Positions 15,938 to 24,579 are shown, counted from the first letter of the stretch. The stretch is DNA of 34,334 bases from Akkermansia sp. (GCA_017415555.1 JAFQGF010000034.1:1-34334), one strand, 5' to 3'. The notes: generated from the letters alone by a model not told the origin. Numbers and translations are program-made.

Positions 15938-16752
15938 GCCAGCTCGATGTCCGACCGCCGGGCCCCGGTGGCACAATCGTGCAGCTCAATAATGTCGTCC
16001 ATCCAGGCCGGGCCAAATACATCCACCAGCCTGCAGACCGCAAGGCCGGCTGTTTTCCGCTCGTATTCAGCAATCCACTCATCTGCACGCAACCGGGACG
16101 ACAGCGGAGCCGGATAGCGTTTCAAGCCGCGATAAAACGGCTTGGGAGAAAGACGGGCACGCCAGCACATCTGTCTGCGGCACAAGTTGGCATAGAGCGC
16201 ATCCACATGCAGAGCTTCAAAGAGAGAGCTTTCCTTGGCAGAGCCCAGGACAAGCCCCTCCGCCCGCACCATGACGCGCCAGCCATGCGCTGTACGATAC
16301 AGACGGACAGAGAGCGAAGCATCCTGTGCACAGAGTTGCTGTATAGCGCGGATAAGGCGTTGCTCCTCCTTATCCTTCCCGCCAAACAGGAAAGCCCAGA
16401 AGCCCCCTGGGAAGCGATCCACATCCAGAAAGCAATGGCTTACAGAGTTAAGCACCAGGCAGCCATAACGATTGCGCGTGATGATATCAGCCGCGGACAC
16501 CTGCTGCTCCACCGGCTCCAGAATAGCCGCGCTGTAGGGCGAGGAGACCTCATCCAGGCAGCGGAGAGCCGCGCGGAAGCGTTCCACACCCACCGCCGAT
16601 GCGGGTTGGGAAAGATACTGCTGCCACAGCGCGGCACGCTCTGCGAGTCGCGCCTCGGCCTCCTGCTGAGAGATGGTAGACCATCCACGAAGGCGAATGG
16701 AATGCTTCCCGATAATCCGCCGCTCACGCACCCAGAATGGAGGTATATTCAT
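15934..16752 (-). CDS. Orphan protein with primase-like sequence features
   Basis: The 272-aa soluble protein is the last gene of the - strand ABC-exporter operon and overlaps the 640-aa gene by 4 bp. Visible features: CFLDVDRFPGGFWAFLFGG (acidic D-x-D), LSVRLYRTAHGWRVMVRAEGL, and LCRRQMCWRARLSPKPFYRG with clustered Arg/Lys and Cys, then VCRLVDVFGP. The order (acidic pair, RLYRT-x2-GWR strand, basic C-W-R-A-R-L-S-P-K-P) loosely recalls archaeo-eukaryotic primase-like palm domains. That likeness is an impression and has not been verified. It could also be a nuclease- or nucleotidyltransferase-like fold. I cannot name a function. Confidence 0.55.
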   Translation of the reverse strand: MNIPPFWVRERRIIGKHSIRLRGWSTISQQEAEARLAERAALWQQYLSQPASAVGVERFRAALRCLDEVSSPYSAAILEPVEQQVSAADIITRNRYGCLVLNSVSHCFLDVDRFPGGFWAFLFGGKDKEEQRLIRAIQQLCAQDASLSVRLYRTAHGWRVMVRAEGLVLGSAKESSLFEALHVDALYANLCRRQMCWRARLSPKPFYRGLKRYPAPLSSRLRADEWIAEYERKTAGLAVCRLVDVFGPAWMDDIIELHDCATGARRSDIELA

Positions 16753-18671
16753 GGCTCTTCGGAACTGAGGGGTTGAATGGTGTCCAGCACATCGCCGGCC
16801 AGAGACTCCACCGAGGCAATGCGCCCCTCGGCCACCTCAAAAACCGTGGCAGAAATAATTTCCCCACGCTGACAGGCTACCACGCAGGGGCGCCTGGTGC
16901 CCTGCACCTCCACACCGGAAAGCAGGAAGCTCAAATTCGCGCATTCCCCGCGGCGCTGCCAGTTGTCGAAGCAGGCCCTTAAATGACGCAGCAAGTCAAA
17001 CTTACCCAGCAGGTGCAGCCCAGCTGTATCGCTCCTGTAACAAACATCCTCCATCAGCAAAGGCAGAAGGGTGGTGAAATCGTGTGACACCATCATCTCT
17101 CCGAAAATACGGGCCGCCGTCACCTCCGGCAACGCCTCTACCGGCTTCACCTGCACAGACTCACAGAAGGACAGCCCCTCCGGCACATGCCCATGCAGAG
17201 CTACGGAGGAACGATATCCACCGTCCCCCGTGCTTGTAAGGGAAACAGAGGCAAATAACACATCGGCCTGGCCATTCACACGGTCGGGATAGGAAGCCGG
17301 AGCATAGCGCAAGTACCCATGCGAATCCGCCGTTCCATTCACCACAGTATCCACCAGAACCCAGAGTTTTTCTCCCCCGGGAGAAAGCAGGCGCAGCTCC
17401 GGCACCCCACAGCGGAACAACGGCTTAAACGGAGCCTCCATTGTGAAGCCGGCAGCCATTAATCCCCCGGCCACAACAGCAAGTGCCGCACTCGCCGGCA
17501 GAAGTGCCTCATGCGGAGCAGCCAGCTGCGGTTCTTTCTTCGGCACCAGAGCATCCGGCACTGCGTATAAAACGCCTTCTGCACACACCACATCCCCGGG
17601 GGCGGGGAAAACGGCATCCACATCATATACAACGGTATAGATGTTAAACACCTGTTTCCCGGCCACTGCTTCCAGATGGCAGAGAGGTAGCCCACACAGG
17701 GTGCAGCGGCGCGCACTCCGTACCTCCGCCCAAAGGCGCCCGCCCTCATATCCGCCGGGCTGCTGCGTACCCACCGGCAGACGTGTCAGACGATGGCAAA
17801 GCATGCTCAATGCCCACAAAAAGCGCTGTCCCTGCCACTCGTGCTCCGGGAACATAGCCAGCTCTGCGCAAATGGCACTATACTCATGCCCGTCTGCGGA
17901 AGCCAGTCGTACCATCGGATTGAGCTCAGAAAACGACACATCCTTCACCACCAATTCATTAACAGCATTGTCCGCCGAATAAAAATCTCCATAAAGCAAT
18001 TGCAGGCGGCCGCCATCACGCCCCCCCACAAGAGTCAGCAAAAGCGGGCTCTGTGTGCCGGAACCGCGAATCACCGTCTCCGCCGGCAAATGCCCTGCAT
18101 GAGCAAATCGTTCCACCAGGGGGTAGAGGCGAGTGCCATTGTTGGCCACCTCTCGCAATGCATTGTTTTTCTTAAGCAACCAGGCACTGCAGGGCATGGC
18201 AATCTCCGCGGCATGGGCGTATCGCAACGGGAGGTATTGGAGTGATTCCGCCGTGTGGTGCCAATTTCCATCCCGCCCCAGTTCCACCAGGGGTAATGCT
18301 GCACAGCGTGCCACCTCATTCCGGAGTTTCTGCACCAGGCAGGGCACTGCATAAACGGCACGCCCTCGCCGCTGCTCGCAGTACCGACACTGCTCATCGC
18401 TGAGCCCGGCCGGAGAATCCATATTACTGATACTCAGCACATAGACATCCACCGGCACATCGCCGGCTCTGGCTGTAAAATGCGGCTGGCTGAGCATCTC
18501 TGCGCGGGACAACTCCACCATGCGCCGCACATGCCGCAACCCGCATCGGCGAAGGTGCTCGCCCAGCATTTCCTCGGCCTCTGCCAGCAGAGCACCGGTG
18601 TTGCGGGTGCTCAGAGCAGCCACGGCAGCCGAGCCCTCCACCCTGCTTAAAATCGTTGTTTCAGCTTGCAT
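16749..18671 (-). CDS. Large orphan protein with one membrane segment and NTF2/SnoaL-like C-terminal domain
   Basis: The 640-aa protein has an N-terminal soluble half with a CRYC pair (C95/C98) and another Cys cluster (CTLCGLPLC, 323-331). One hydrophobic segment (about 390-410, LLPASAALAVVAGGLMAAGF) could span the membrane. The region 420-500 looks beta-rich, and the region about 520-625 (IFGEMMVSHDFTTLLPLLMEDVCYRSD...LRACFDNW...) resembles the cone-shaped NTF2/SnoaL fold. No catalytic set is apparent. It overlaps the upstream ABC gene by 11 bp and the downstream gene by 4 bp, so it is firmly part of that operon and may act with the exporter. No family recognised. Confidence 0.65.
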   Translation of the reverse strand: MQAETTILSRVEGSAAVAALSTRNTGALLAEAEEMLGEHLRRCGLRHVRRMVELSRAEMLSQPHFTARAGDVPVDVYVLSISNMDSPAGLSDEQCRYCEQRRGRAVYAVPCLVQKLRNEVARCAALPLVELGRDGNWHHTAESLQYLPLRYAHAAEIAMPCSAWLLKKNNALREVANNGTRLYPLVERFAHAGHLPAETVIRGSGTQSPLLLTLVGGRDGGRLQLLYGDFYSADNAVNELVVKDVSFSELNPMVRLASADGHEYSAICAELAMFPEHEWQGQRFLWALSMLCHRLTRLPVGTQQPGGYEGGRLWAEVRSARRCTLCGLPLCHLEAVAGKQVFNIYTVVYDVDAVFPAPGDVVCAEGVLYAVPDALVPKKEPQLAAPHEALLPASAALAVVAGGLMAAGFTMEAPFKPLFRCGVPELRLLSPGGEKLWVLVDTVVNGTADSHGYLRYAPASYPDRVNGQADVLFASVSLTSTGDGGYRSSVALHGHVPEGLSFCESVQVKPVEALPEVTAARIFGEMMVSHDFTTLLPLLMEDVCYRSDTAGLHLLGKFDLLRHLRACFDNWQRRGECANLSFLLSGVEVQGTRRPCVVACQRGEIISATVFEVAEGRIASVESLAGDVLDTIQPLSSEEP

Positions 18672-20469
18672 TTGTCTGAGTTTCTACTGCTCCCTGGCGG
18701 TCATACAGCTCCCGGTACAAGGGGCATGTTTCGTACAGCTCCGCATGGGGGCCATCCCCCACAATACGGCCATGGTCGAACACCAGGATTCGGTGAGCAT
18801 TGCGAATCGTGCTGAAACGATGCGCCACAATCAGCGTCGTACGCCCCTGAGCCAGAGAGTCCAGCTCCTGCTGAATCTCCTTTTCACTTTCTGCATCCAG
18901 AGAGGCTGTCGCCTCGTCCAATATCAGAATGGGCGCATCCTTCACAAATGCACGGGCAATGGCTACTCGCTGACGCTGCCCCCCGGACAATCCGGAGCCC
19001 CCCTGCCCCAGCCGGGTATCTATCCCCTGAGGCTGACTGGGCAGGAAACTCGTTACCCGGGCAGCAGCGGCTGCGGCCTCAATCTGCTCAGCCGAAGCGG
19101 TTTCCCGCCCCAGAGCAATATTCTCCCGGATAGTACCGGTAAAGAGCAAGGCCTGCTGCCCCACAATGGCGAGTTGTTCTCGCAGGTCGTGCCGCGTCAC
19201 ATCCCGCACGTCGATGCCATCCACAAGCACAGCACCTTCCGTGGCTTCATAAAAACGCGGAATCAGGCAGGCAAAGGTCGTCTTTCCGGCGCCACTCGGC
19301 CCCACCAACCCCACAATCTGGCCGGCCGGTATGTGTACGTCCACATCGCGGAGCACGGGCTTACCTTCATCGTAAGCAAAGGTCACATTGCGGAAGGTAA
19401 TGTCGCCCTTCACTCGGGGCGGCAGGCTCTGCGGGTTCACGGGGTCATCGATGGTATTGGGTTCATCCAGCACCTCTGCCAGACGCAACATGGCACCCTG
19501 AGCCTCATTCAGGCGATTATAGGCCTGACCGGCTCGCTTCATCGAGTCGAAAGTAAAGAACAAAGCCGCGGCCAGAGCCATAAAGTCATCCAGCCCCATA
19601 CCGAACAGACTGCCACACACAAGCAGGAAGGAAAGGGCCAGAGCCGTCACTGTTTCCATAATCGGGATAATGGCACGCTGATACTTGACAAGCTTAACCA
19701 TATTGCGCTGGTAGCCGATGGAGGCATGTGCAAAATCGGCAATTTCCCGTTCCTCCAGAGCATAGGCTCTCACCTCGCGCTGGGTTTCCAGATTCTGCTG
19801 GACGACAGTGTTCAGCTCGCCCAGCCCCTCCTGTGCCTTCAGAGACTTGGCTGAGATACGCTTACCGAAGGTAATAACCGGCCAGGCAGCCAGGCCGATG
19901 AATAAAATCACCAGGAAAATCTGCCAGCTGCCGGCCTGGATAAGCAGCCAGATGAAGGCAAAGAGTGCACATACACAGGTGATAGGCTGTTTTACCAGAT
20001 CGTTGGATATATGCGAGAGCACGTCCTGCACGTTCTGGGTATCTGCCACAATACGGCTGATGATGTCCCCCTTTCTGTGGCCTTCCAGAAAGGCAAGTGG
20101 TAATTGCTGCACATGGTGGAACACAGCCGTGCGGAGCCCCTCCAGAATGCGCAGTCCAAGCACGTTCACCACTACGGCATTCAACCACTGAGCAATGCCG
20201 CGAATGATAAAAATGAGCGGCATTGAGCCACAGGCCAGCAGCAGCAGCGTATTGTGAGACAAATCCCGCATCTGGGGCACCCATTGCAGCAACAGCGGCT
20301 CGGGTTGCCCCTCCTGGTGGAAGACAACCGGGAACACAAATTTAATCATGAGCGGAATGCCCATACCACTGGCAGACGCGGCCACAATGCCGGTCGTTAT
20401 GGAAATAAGCAACCAAGACAAATGGGGCTTGAGGAAGCGCCGGACAAATTTAACAATTCGATTAATCAT
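18661..20469 (-). CDS. ABC exporter half-transporter (second of a pair)
   Basis: The 602-aa type IV ABC exporter has an N-terminal membrane domain of six helices (for example WLLISITTGIVAASASGMGIPL and ITCVCALFAFIWLLI). The C-terminal ATPase has Walker A GPSGAGKTT (near residue 388), signature LSGGQRQR, Walker B ILILDEATASLD with the catalytic Glu, and the switch His in IVAHRFST. It overlaps the upstream half-transporter by 4 bp, so the two probably form a heterodimer. MsbA-like lipid, drug or peptide export are all possible; no peptidase C39 domain is present. Confidence 0.92.
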   Translation of the reverse strand: MINRIVKFVRRFLKPHLSWLLISITTGIVAASASGMGIPLMIKFVFPVVFHQEGQPEPLLLQWVPQMRDLSHNTLLLLACGSMPLIFIIRGIAQWLNAVVVNVLGLRILEGLRTAVFHHVQQLPLAFLEGHRKGDIISRIVADTQNVQDVLSHISNDLVKQPITCVCALFAFIWLLIQAGSWQIFLVILFIGLAAWPVITFGKRISAKSLKAQEGLGELNTVVQQNLETQREVRAYALEEREIADFAHASIGYQRNMVKLVKYQRAIIPIMETVTALALSFLLVCGSLFGMGLDDFMALAAALFFTFDSMKRAGQAYNRLNEAQGAMLRLAEVLDEPNTIDDPVNPQSLPPRVKGDITFRNVTFAYDEGKPVLRDVDVHIPAGQIVGLVGPSGAGKTTFACLIPRFYEATEGAVLVDGIDVRDVTRHDLREQLAIVGQQALLFTGTIRENIALGRETASAEQIEAAAAAARVTSFLPSQPQGIDTRLGQGGSGLSGGQRQRVAIARAFVKDAPILILDEATASLDAESEKEIQQELDSLAQGRTTLIVAHRFSTIRNAHRILVFDHGRIVGDGPHAELYETCPLYRELYDRQGAVETQTNAS

Positions 20470-22313
20470 TCCTGAGTCTCCTTTCTGGCGCGGGCATCTG
20501 CGCTGACCTGTTCATCATAAAGCGACTTGTAAAGCATGCAGGTGTCGTACAACTGCTCATGGCTGCCATCGGCAACAATACGTCCCTCATTGAACACCAG
20601 AATGCGTTTTGCCATACGTATGGTGCTGAAGCGATGGGCAATGATGAAAGTAGTGCGAGTTTGAGCCATGTCATCCAGTGCTTTCTGAATCACCGCCTCG
20701 CTCTTCATGTCCAGAGCAGATGTCGCCTCATCCAGTATCAGAATGGGGGCATTCTTCAGGATGGCGCGCGCAATGGAAACACGCTGGCGCTGACCGCCGG
20801 AAAGCCCGCCACCGCCTTCCGCCAGCAGCAGATTATACCCCTCGGGCTTCATGTCGGCAAACTCACTCACGCATGCCATATCGCCCGCCCGGCGCACATC
20901 CGCATCCGTGGCCCCAGGCTTGCCCACACGAATGTTCTCCGCAATCGTATCGCGGAACAAGGCTGCAAACTGGGAAACCAGGCCGATATTTTCCGTTCTC
21001 TGAGCACGGGAAATATTCCGCACATCGATACCGTCAATTTTCACGCTACCCTCCTGCGGGTCATAAAAACGGCAGATGAGGTTGATGAACGTTGTCTTAC
21101 CCGACCCGCTGGGGCCCACCAAAGCCACAATATCACCGGCCGGCACATGAACTGTGACATCATGCAGAACAGTTTTTTCCCTGTTGTAGGCAAAGGTAAC
21201 GTGCTCGAAATCCACAACGCCCTGCACCTGAGCAGGAAGCGGCTCCGGGTTTTCCGGTTCCGGGGTCTCGTCCTTCGCATTCATGATGGCATCAATCCCC
21301 TTGAGCATTACCGCCATCATGCGGCACTGCGTTGCAACTGTACCGAGACGCTTAATGGGGTCATAACAGAAATAGAATGCCGTGGCAATAGCGGTAAAGG
21401 CTTCCAGCGTCAGTCCATCTCCGCAGCCGCGATACAACGAATAGGCCAGAGCCAGAGCACTGACCACCTCAATGGCCGGGGAAAGAGAAGCCTTCCAGGA
21501 AGCCACCTTGATGAGGGTTCTGTTAAACTTACGGATATTCTCACCCAGCACCGCCTCCTGGCGGGTTTCCAGATTGAAGGCTCGCACCTCCCGCTGGGCG
21601 GTAAGAGCCTCCTCCACATTGGCCGTAATCACATTCATACCGGCCAGCATTTCGCGCATTTTCTTCAGCACGCTCTTACCCACATAGCGTACCAACGGAA
21701 TGCAGGCACAGGAAATCAACAGGTTCCCCAGCAGAATGGCACTCTCATGATTCGTAACAGCGGCATATACCAGGTACGCCACAGCTGCAACAAGCGTGAG
21801 CGGCTGCACCACCACATCGTTGAGCACCTGTACCAGTTGCTGCTGCAGTCCCTGCGTATACTGGATGATAGTCGTCATGAGACCGCCCCGGGTATTGCGG
21901 TCGTGGAAAGAGAAAGACAGCCACTGCAAACGGGCAAACAGAGCCGTGCGGACATCCGTCACCAGCGACACACCAGCACGGGTAAGAAGATAGGCATTAA
22001 AGTACGTTGCAAGCCCTCGCACACACATCACTACCGGGATGATGCAGGCTGCACCCACCAGAGTGGCCATTTCCATATCCTCCGGGGCTACATACGCAGA
22101 AAGCCACTCTGTCAGCCAGGCAGGCGGGGGCACCTCCCCAAACACCACGGGACACACCTTCTGCACAATCACGGGCAGACCAAAACCGGAGGCCGCAGCA
22201 GCGAGCACGCCGGATACGATACCCCACACCACCAGCCACTTGTACGGCGGCAGATAGCAATTCAAAAACGGACGCGCCTGCTCATAAAATTGAGGCTCTT
22301 TCTCTTTACTCAT
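20466..22313 (-). CDS. ABC exporter half-transporter (first of a pair)
   Basis: The 615-aa half-transporter starts MSKEKEPQFYEQARPFLNCYL; an upstream in-frame ATG (22355) lies before the predicted promoter -10 and is rejected. The membrane domain contains WLVVWGIVSGVLAAAASGFGLPVI and further helices. The ATPase has Walker A GPSGSGKTT (near residue 401), LSGGQRQRVS, LDEATSALD and IIAHRFST. Both nucleotide sites of the putative heterodimer keep the catalytic Glu, unlike many heterodimeric exporters in which one site is degenerate. It is the first gene of the four-gene - strand operon and is divergent from the radical SAM gene. Confidence 0.92.
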   Translation of the reverse strand: MSKEKEPQFYEQARPFLNCYLPPYKWLVVWGIVSGVLAAAASGFGLPVIVQKVCPVVFGEVPPPAWLTEWLSAYVAPEDMEMATLVGAACIIPVVMCVRGLATYFNAYLLTRAGVSLVTDVRTALFARLQWLSFSFHDRNTRGGLMTTIIQYTQGLQQQLVQVLNDVVVQPLTLVAAVAYLVYAAVTNHESAILLGNLLISCACIPLVRYVGKSVLKKMREMLAGMNVITANVEEALTAQREVRAFNLETRQEAVLGENIRKFNRTLIKVASWKASLSPAIEVVSALALAYSLYRGCGDGLTLEAFTAIATAFYFCYDPIKRLGTVATQCRMMAVMLKGIDAIMNAKDETPEPENPEPLPAQVQGVVDFEHVTFAYNREKTVLHDVTVHVPAGDIVALVGPSGSGKTTFINLICRFYDPQEGSVKIDGIDVRNISRAQRTENIGLVSQFAALFRDTIAENIRVGKPGATDADVRRAGDMACVSEFADMKPEGYNLLLAEGGGGLSGGQRQRVSIARAILKNAPILILDEATSALDMKSEAVIQKALDDMAQTRTTFIIAHRFSTIRMAKRILVFNEGRIVADGSHEQLYDTCMLYKSLYDEQVSADARARKETQE

Positions 22314-22326
22314 ATAGAACACTGAC

Positions 22327-22355
22327 AGTCTAGCAGAAATCCCCCCCTGTATCAA
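22327..22355 (-). promoter_or_regulatory. Promoter of the ABC exporter operon
   Basis: On the - strand, TTGATA (22355-22350), 17-nt spacer, TAGACT (22332-22327), then 13 nt to the ATG at 22313. The predicted leader is about 6 nt. Confidence 0.5.
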
Positions 22356-22433
22356 TCAAAAAAAGCAGGCATCTCGTATCTTTACGCTTGCTTCCCGAAT
22401 GAAGGTTCTGATAGACTGTGGCAAAACACAGCT

Positions 22434-23567
22434 ATGCAACGCGTCATTACATGCACCCTGTGCCTGACTCATGACTGCCCCCTGCGATGCAAGTACTGCT
22501 ACGCCGGGCGCAAATACCGACACGCCATGACAAAAGAGACGGCAGGGCGTGCCATTGACATAGTATTCGCGGAAGCCGTGCGCCTGGGGCGTGGGGCAGA
22601 CCTCAGTTTCTTCGGCGGTGAGCCGCTGATGGAGTGGGAGCTGCTGCAATGGTGCTATGACTATGCGCGAGAGCATGCAGACAGCTTACCAGTGCCGCCA
22701 CGCTTCGGCATCACCACAAACGGTATCCTGCTCAGCCCGGAAAAACTCGCCTGGATGGCCGAGCGGGATTTTCTCATCGGCCTTTCCATAGACGGGAACC
22801 AGGCCATGCACAACATCAACAGATGCTATCGGGACGGCCGGGGAAGCCATGCAGAGACGGCGCAGGCGCTCGCCACGCTTGCGGCGCACCCGTCAGTACG
22901 CAGCCAATGCATCTGCGTCGTTTCTCCCAACAACGCAGCACACCTCAGCGAGGGTGTTGCCTGGCTGGCGGCTCATTACAAAGGCACCATTTCCCTGAAC
23001 ATCGACTACTGGAGCCGCTGGGATGATGATTCCTTTGCCGTCCTGAAAACCCAATATACCCGCGTTGCCCAACTGGTAATCGACTCATACCGCGCGGGCT
23101 CCCCCATCCATCTGCGAAACATAGACGACAAAATCACTACCCACATTCATAGCCCCAACGGAGCCTGCCTGCAATGCCGCATCGGAGAACAGGAAATTGC
23201 CGTGAGCACAGATGGCAACTTCTTCCCCTGCTCCCGACTGGTGGGAGACGGCGACAACCCGGAAATGAACTTCGGCAACGTGCGCACTGGCATCGACCGC
23301 GCGAGACAGCACCACATCATATCCCGGCGAGGTTGCACCACACCGGCCTGCAAAGTCTGCTCCCTGCGACACCGCTGCCTGAACTCCTGCGGCTGCACCA
23401 ACTACGCAGCCTCCGGCAAGCTGGACGAAGTTTCCCCCTTTCTTTGCAGCTCGGAGAAACTCTTTATCCATACGGCAGATACACTGGCAGAACAGCTCTA
23501 TGCAGAGCAAAACCCGGCATTTCTGAGCAGATTTTACCCAAACGCCACAAAATCACAACCGGAATAA
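22434..23567 (+). CDS. Radical SAM/SPASM-domain protein, probable peptide or protein maturase
   Basis: The 377-aa protein contains the radical SAM [4Fe-4S] motif C15-x3-C19-x2-C22 (CPLRCKYC), the SAM-binding GGEP at 61-64, and ITTNG near 93. The SPASM domain is complete: C248 and C266 (FFPCSRL), C306-x2-C309-x5-C315-x3-C319, and a final C338, enough for two auxiliary Fe-S clusters. Two extra Cys (C7, C10) precede the core motif. SPASM proteins act on peptides or proteins (thioether RiPP maturases, anaerobic sulfatase maturases, PqqE). The N-terminus does not look like the sulfatase-maturase class. It is divergent from an ABC exporter operon across 120 bp. The substrate is unknown. Confidence 0.85.
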   Translation: MQRVITCTLCLTHDCPLRCKYCYAGRKYRHAMTKETAGRAIDIVFAEAVRLGRGADLSFFGGEPLMEWELLQWCYDYAREHADSLPVPPRFGITTNGILLSPEKLAWMAERDFLIGLSIDGNQAMHNINRCYRDGRGSHAETAQALATLAAHPSVRSQCICVVSPNNAAHLSEGVAWLAAHYKGTISLNIDYWSRWDDDSFAVLKTQYTRVAQLVIDSYRAGSPIHLRNIDDKITTHIHSPNGACLQCRIGEQEIAVSTDGNFFPCSRLVGDGDNPEMNFGNVRTGIDRARQHHIISRRGCTTPACKVCSLRHRCLNSCGCTNYAASGKLDEVSPFLCSSEKLFIHTADTLAEQLYAEQNPAFLSRFYPNATKSQPE

Positions 23568-23578
23568 ACGCTTTACGC

Positions 23579-23606
23579 TTGCAATCAGCGCAGAATAAGC
23601 TATCAT
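23579..23606 (+). promoter_or_regulatory. dCMP deaminase promoter, predicted leaderless
   Basis: TTGCAA (23579-23584), 16-nt spacer, TATCAT (23601-23606), 7 nt, then ATG at 23614. Confidence 0.6.
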
Positions 23607-23613
23607 CTCGTCT

Positions 23614-24057
23614 ATGAGCCGCCTCCCCATATCGCAATACGTCATGGCACTCGCCCATGTGGCAGCCCTCCGCTCGGAAGATCCCTACCGCAAAGTAGGC
23701 GCCGCCGCGCTGGACAAGGATAACCGCGTCATTGGTACCGCCTACAACGGGCTTTTCCCCGGCTTCACGGCTCCTGAAGGTTTCTGGGCATCGCGTGAGG
23801 AACGGCAGAAATTCATGCTGCATGCAGAAATCAACCTGTGCAGCCTCTTCAAACGCGGGGAGGCAAAAATCGTTGCCTGCACCACCATGCCCTGCACCTC
23901 CTGCATGCAGGCTCTCTGCGCCCACGGCGTCAAGACCATCTATTACGGAGAAAATTACGCAGACTCCCGCGCGCCGGAAATTGCTGCCATGTATGGCGTA
24001 GAGCTTATTCAGGTGGCAGATTACCCCCTCTCCCACAACTTCCCCCTGGTGCAGTAA
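23614..24057 (+). CDS. dCMP/cytidine deaminase-family enzyme (deoxycytidylate deaminase-like)
   Basis: The 147-aa zinc deaminase has H70-A-E72 and P-C94-x2-C97 (HAEINLCSLF; TTMPCTSCMQAL), the zinc ligands and the proton-shuttle Glu. The N-terminal SEDPYRKVGAAALDKDNRVIGTAYNGLFPGF is characteristic of dCMP deaminases, which make dUMP for dTMP synthesis. Length and motif order fit the ComEB/dCMP family better than riboflavin or tRNA deaminases. It stands alone, ending in a strong bidirectional hairpin shared with rpsF. Confidence 0.87.
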   Translation: MSRLPISQYVMALAHVAALRSEDPYRKVGAAALDKDNRVIGTAYNGLFPGFTAPEGFWASREERQKFMLHAEINLCSLFKRGEAKIVACTTMPCTSCMQALCAHGVKTIYYGENYADSRAPEIAAMYGVELIQVADYPLSHNFPLVQ

Positions 24058-24097
24058 ACAGCGACGTTCCTTTTTCTGAAAGCCTCAAAAAAAATGC

Positions 24098-24137
24098 AAA
24101 GCAATCGGCACTTCCTCGCGGAAGTGCCGATTGCTTT
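24098..24137. terminator. Bidirectional hairpin terminator between the dCMP deaminase gene and rpsF
   Basis: An 18-bp perfect stem (24098-24115 with 24120-24137, arm AAAGCAATCGGCACTTCC) and a TCGC loop. An A-run lies on the left and a T/A-rich stretch on the right, so it can stop transcription from both convergent genes. Confidence 0.88.
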
Positions 24138-24181
24138 ATAAAATTAACGGGCTTAATGCGTGCAGCAAGTGAGCCGTAAGC

Positions 24182-24460
24182 TTACTTGGCGCGGTAGTAC
24201 TGATAGTGTACGCGCTCGTCGATGGCAAGAGCCTCGCGAACAGTGCGGATTACGGTCGGCTCAGCCTCGAAGGCAAAGAGCATGTACTGACCGTGGGTCA
24301 GGTGCTGAGACTCGTAGGCGAACTCGCGGCGGCCCACATTGGTAACCTCCGTAACCTTGGCACCGGCGGCCTCGAGCTGAGCCTTCATAGCGGCAGTCAG
24401 CTCATCGAGGGTGGCGGAGCCCTTCATGTTAAGAACGATCAGTGCTTCGTACTTTCTCAT
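24182..24460 (-). CDS. rpsF: 30S ribosomal protein bS6
   Basis: The 92-aa product MRKYEALIVLNMKGSATLDELTAAMKAQLEAAGAKVTEVTNVGRREFAYESQHLTHGQYMLFAFEA... is a clear bS6, binding 16S rRNA in the platform with bS18. The frame extends upstream to 24517, but the promoter (-10 at 24473-24468) ends 7 nt before 24460, and bS6 proteins start M-R-K/R-Y-E. In most bacteria rpsF heads an rpsF-ssb-rpsR-rplI cluster; here it is a single-gene unit closed by the hairpin. Confidence 0.96.
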   Translation of the reverse strand: MRKYEALIVLNMKGSATLDELTAAMKAQLEAAGAKVTEVTNVGRREFAYESQHLTHGQYMLFAFEAEPTVIRTVREALAIDERVHYQYYRAK

Positions 24461-24467
24461 AACTTGT

Positions 24468-24495
24468 ATTTTAGTAAGATGTCTTGCTTTCGCAA
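24468..24495 (-). promoter_or_regulatory. rpsF promoter, predicted leaderless
   Basis: On the - strand, TTGCGA (24495-24490), 16-nt spacer, TAAAAT (24473-24468), 7 nt, then the rpsF ATG at 24460. Confidence 0.62.
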
Positions 24496-24579
24496 AAAGC
24501 GTCGGCAAAGAATGCACCTTTTCTGCACAAAATGCAAGCCTAAAATGCGTTTTACCCGTTTTTTTTTGCTTTTAGGGGC

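Noticed and set aside
20559..22325. 588-codon + strand open frame
   Set aside because: It is antisense to an ABC half-transporter with complete ATPase motifs. Its composition (His/Arg-rich) is typical of a shadow frame.
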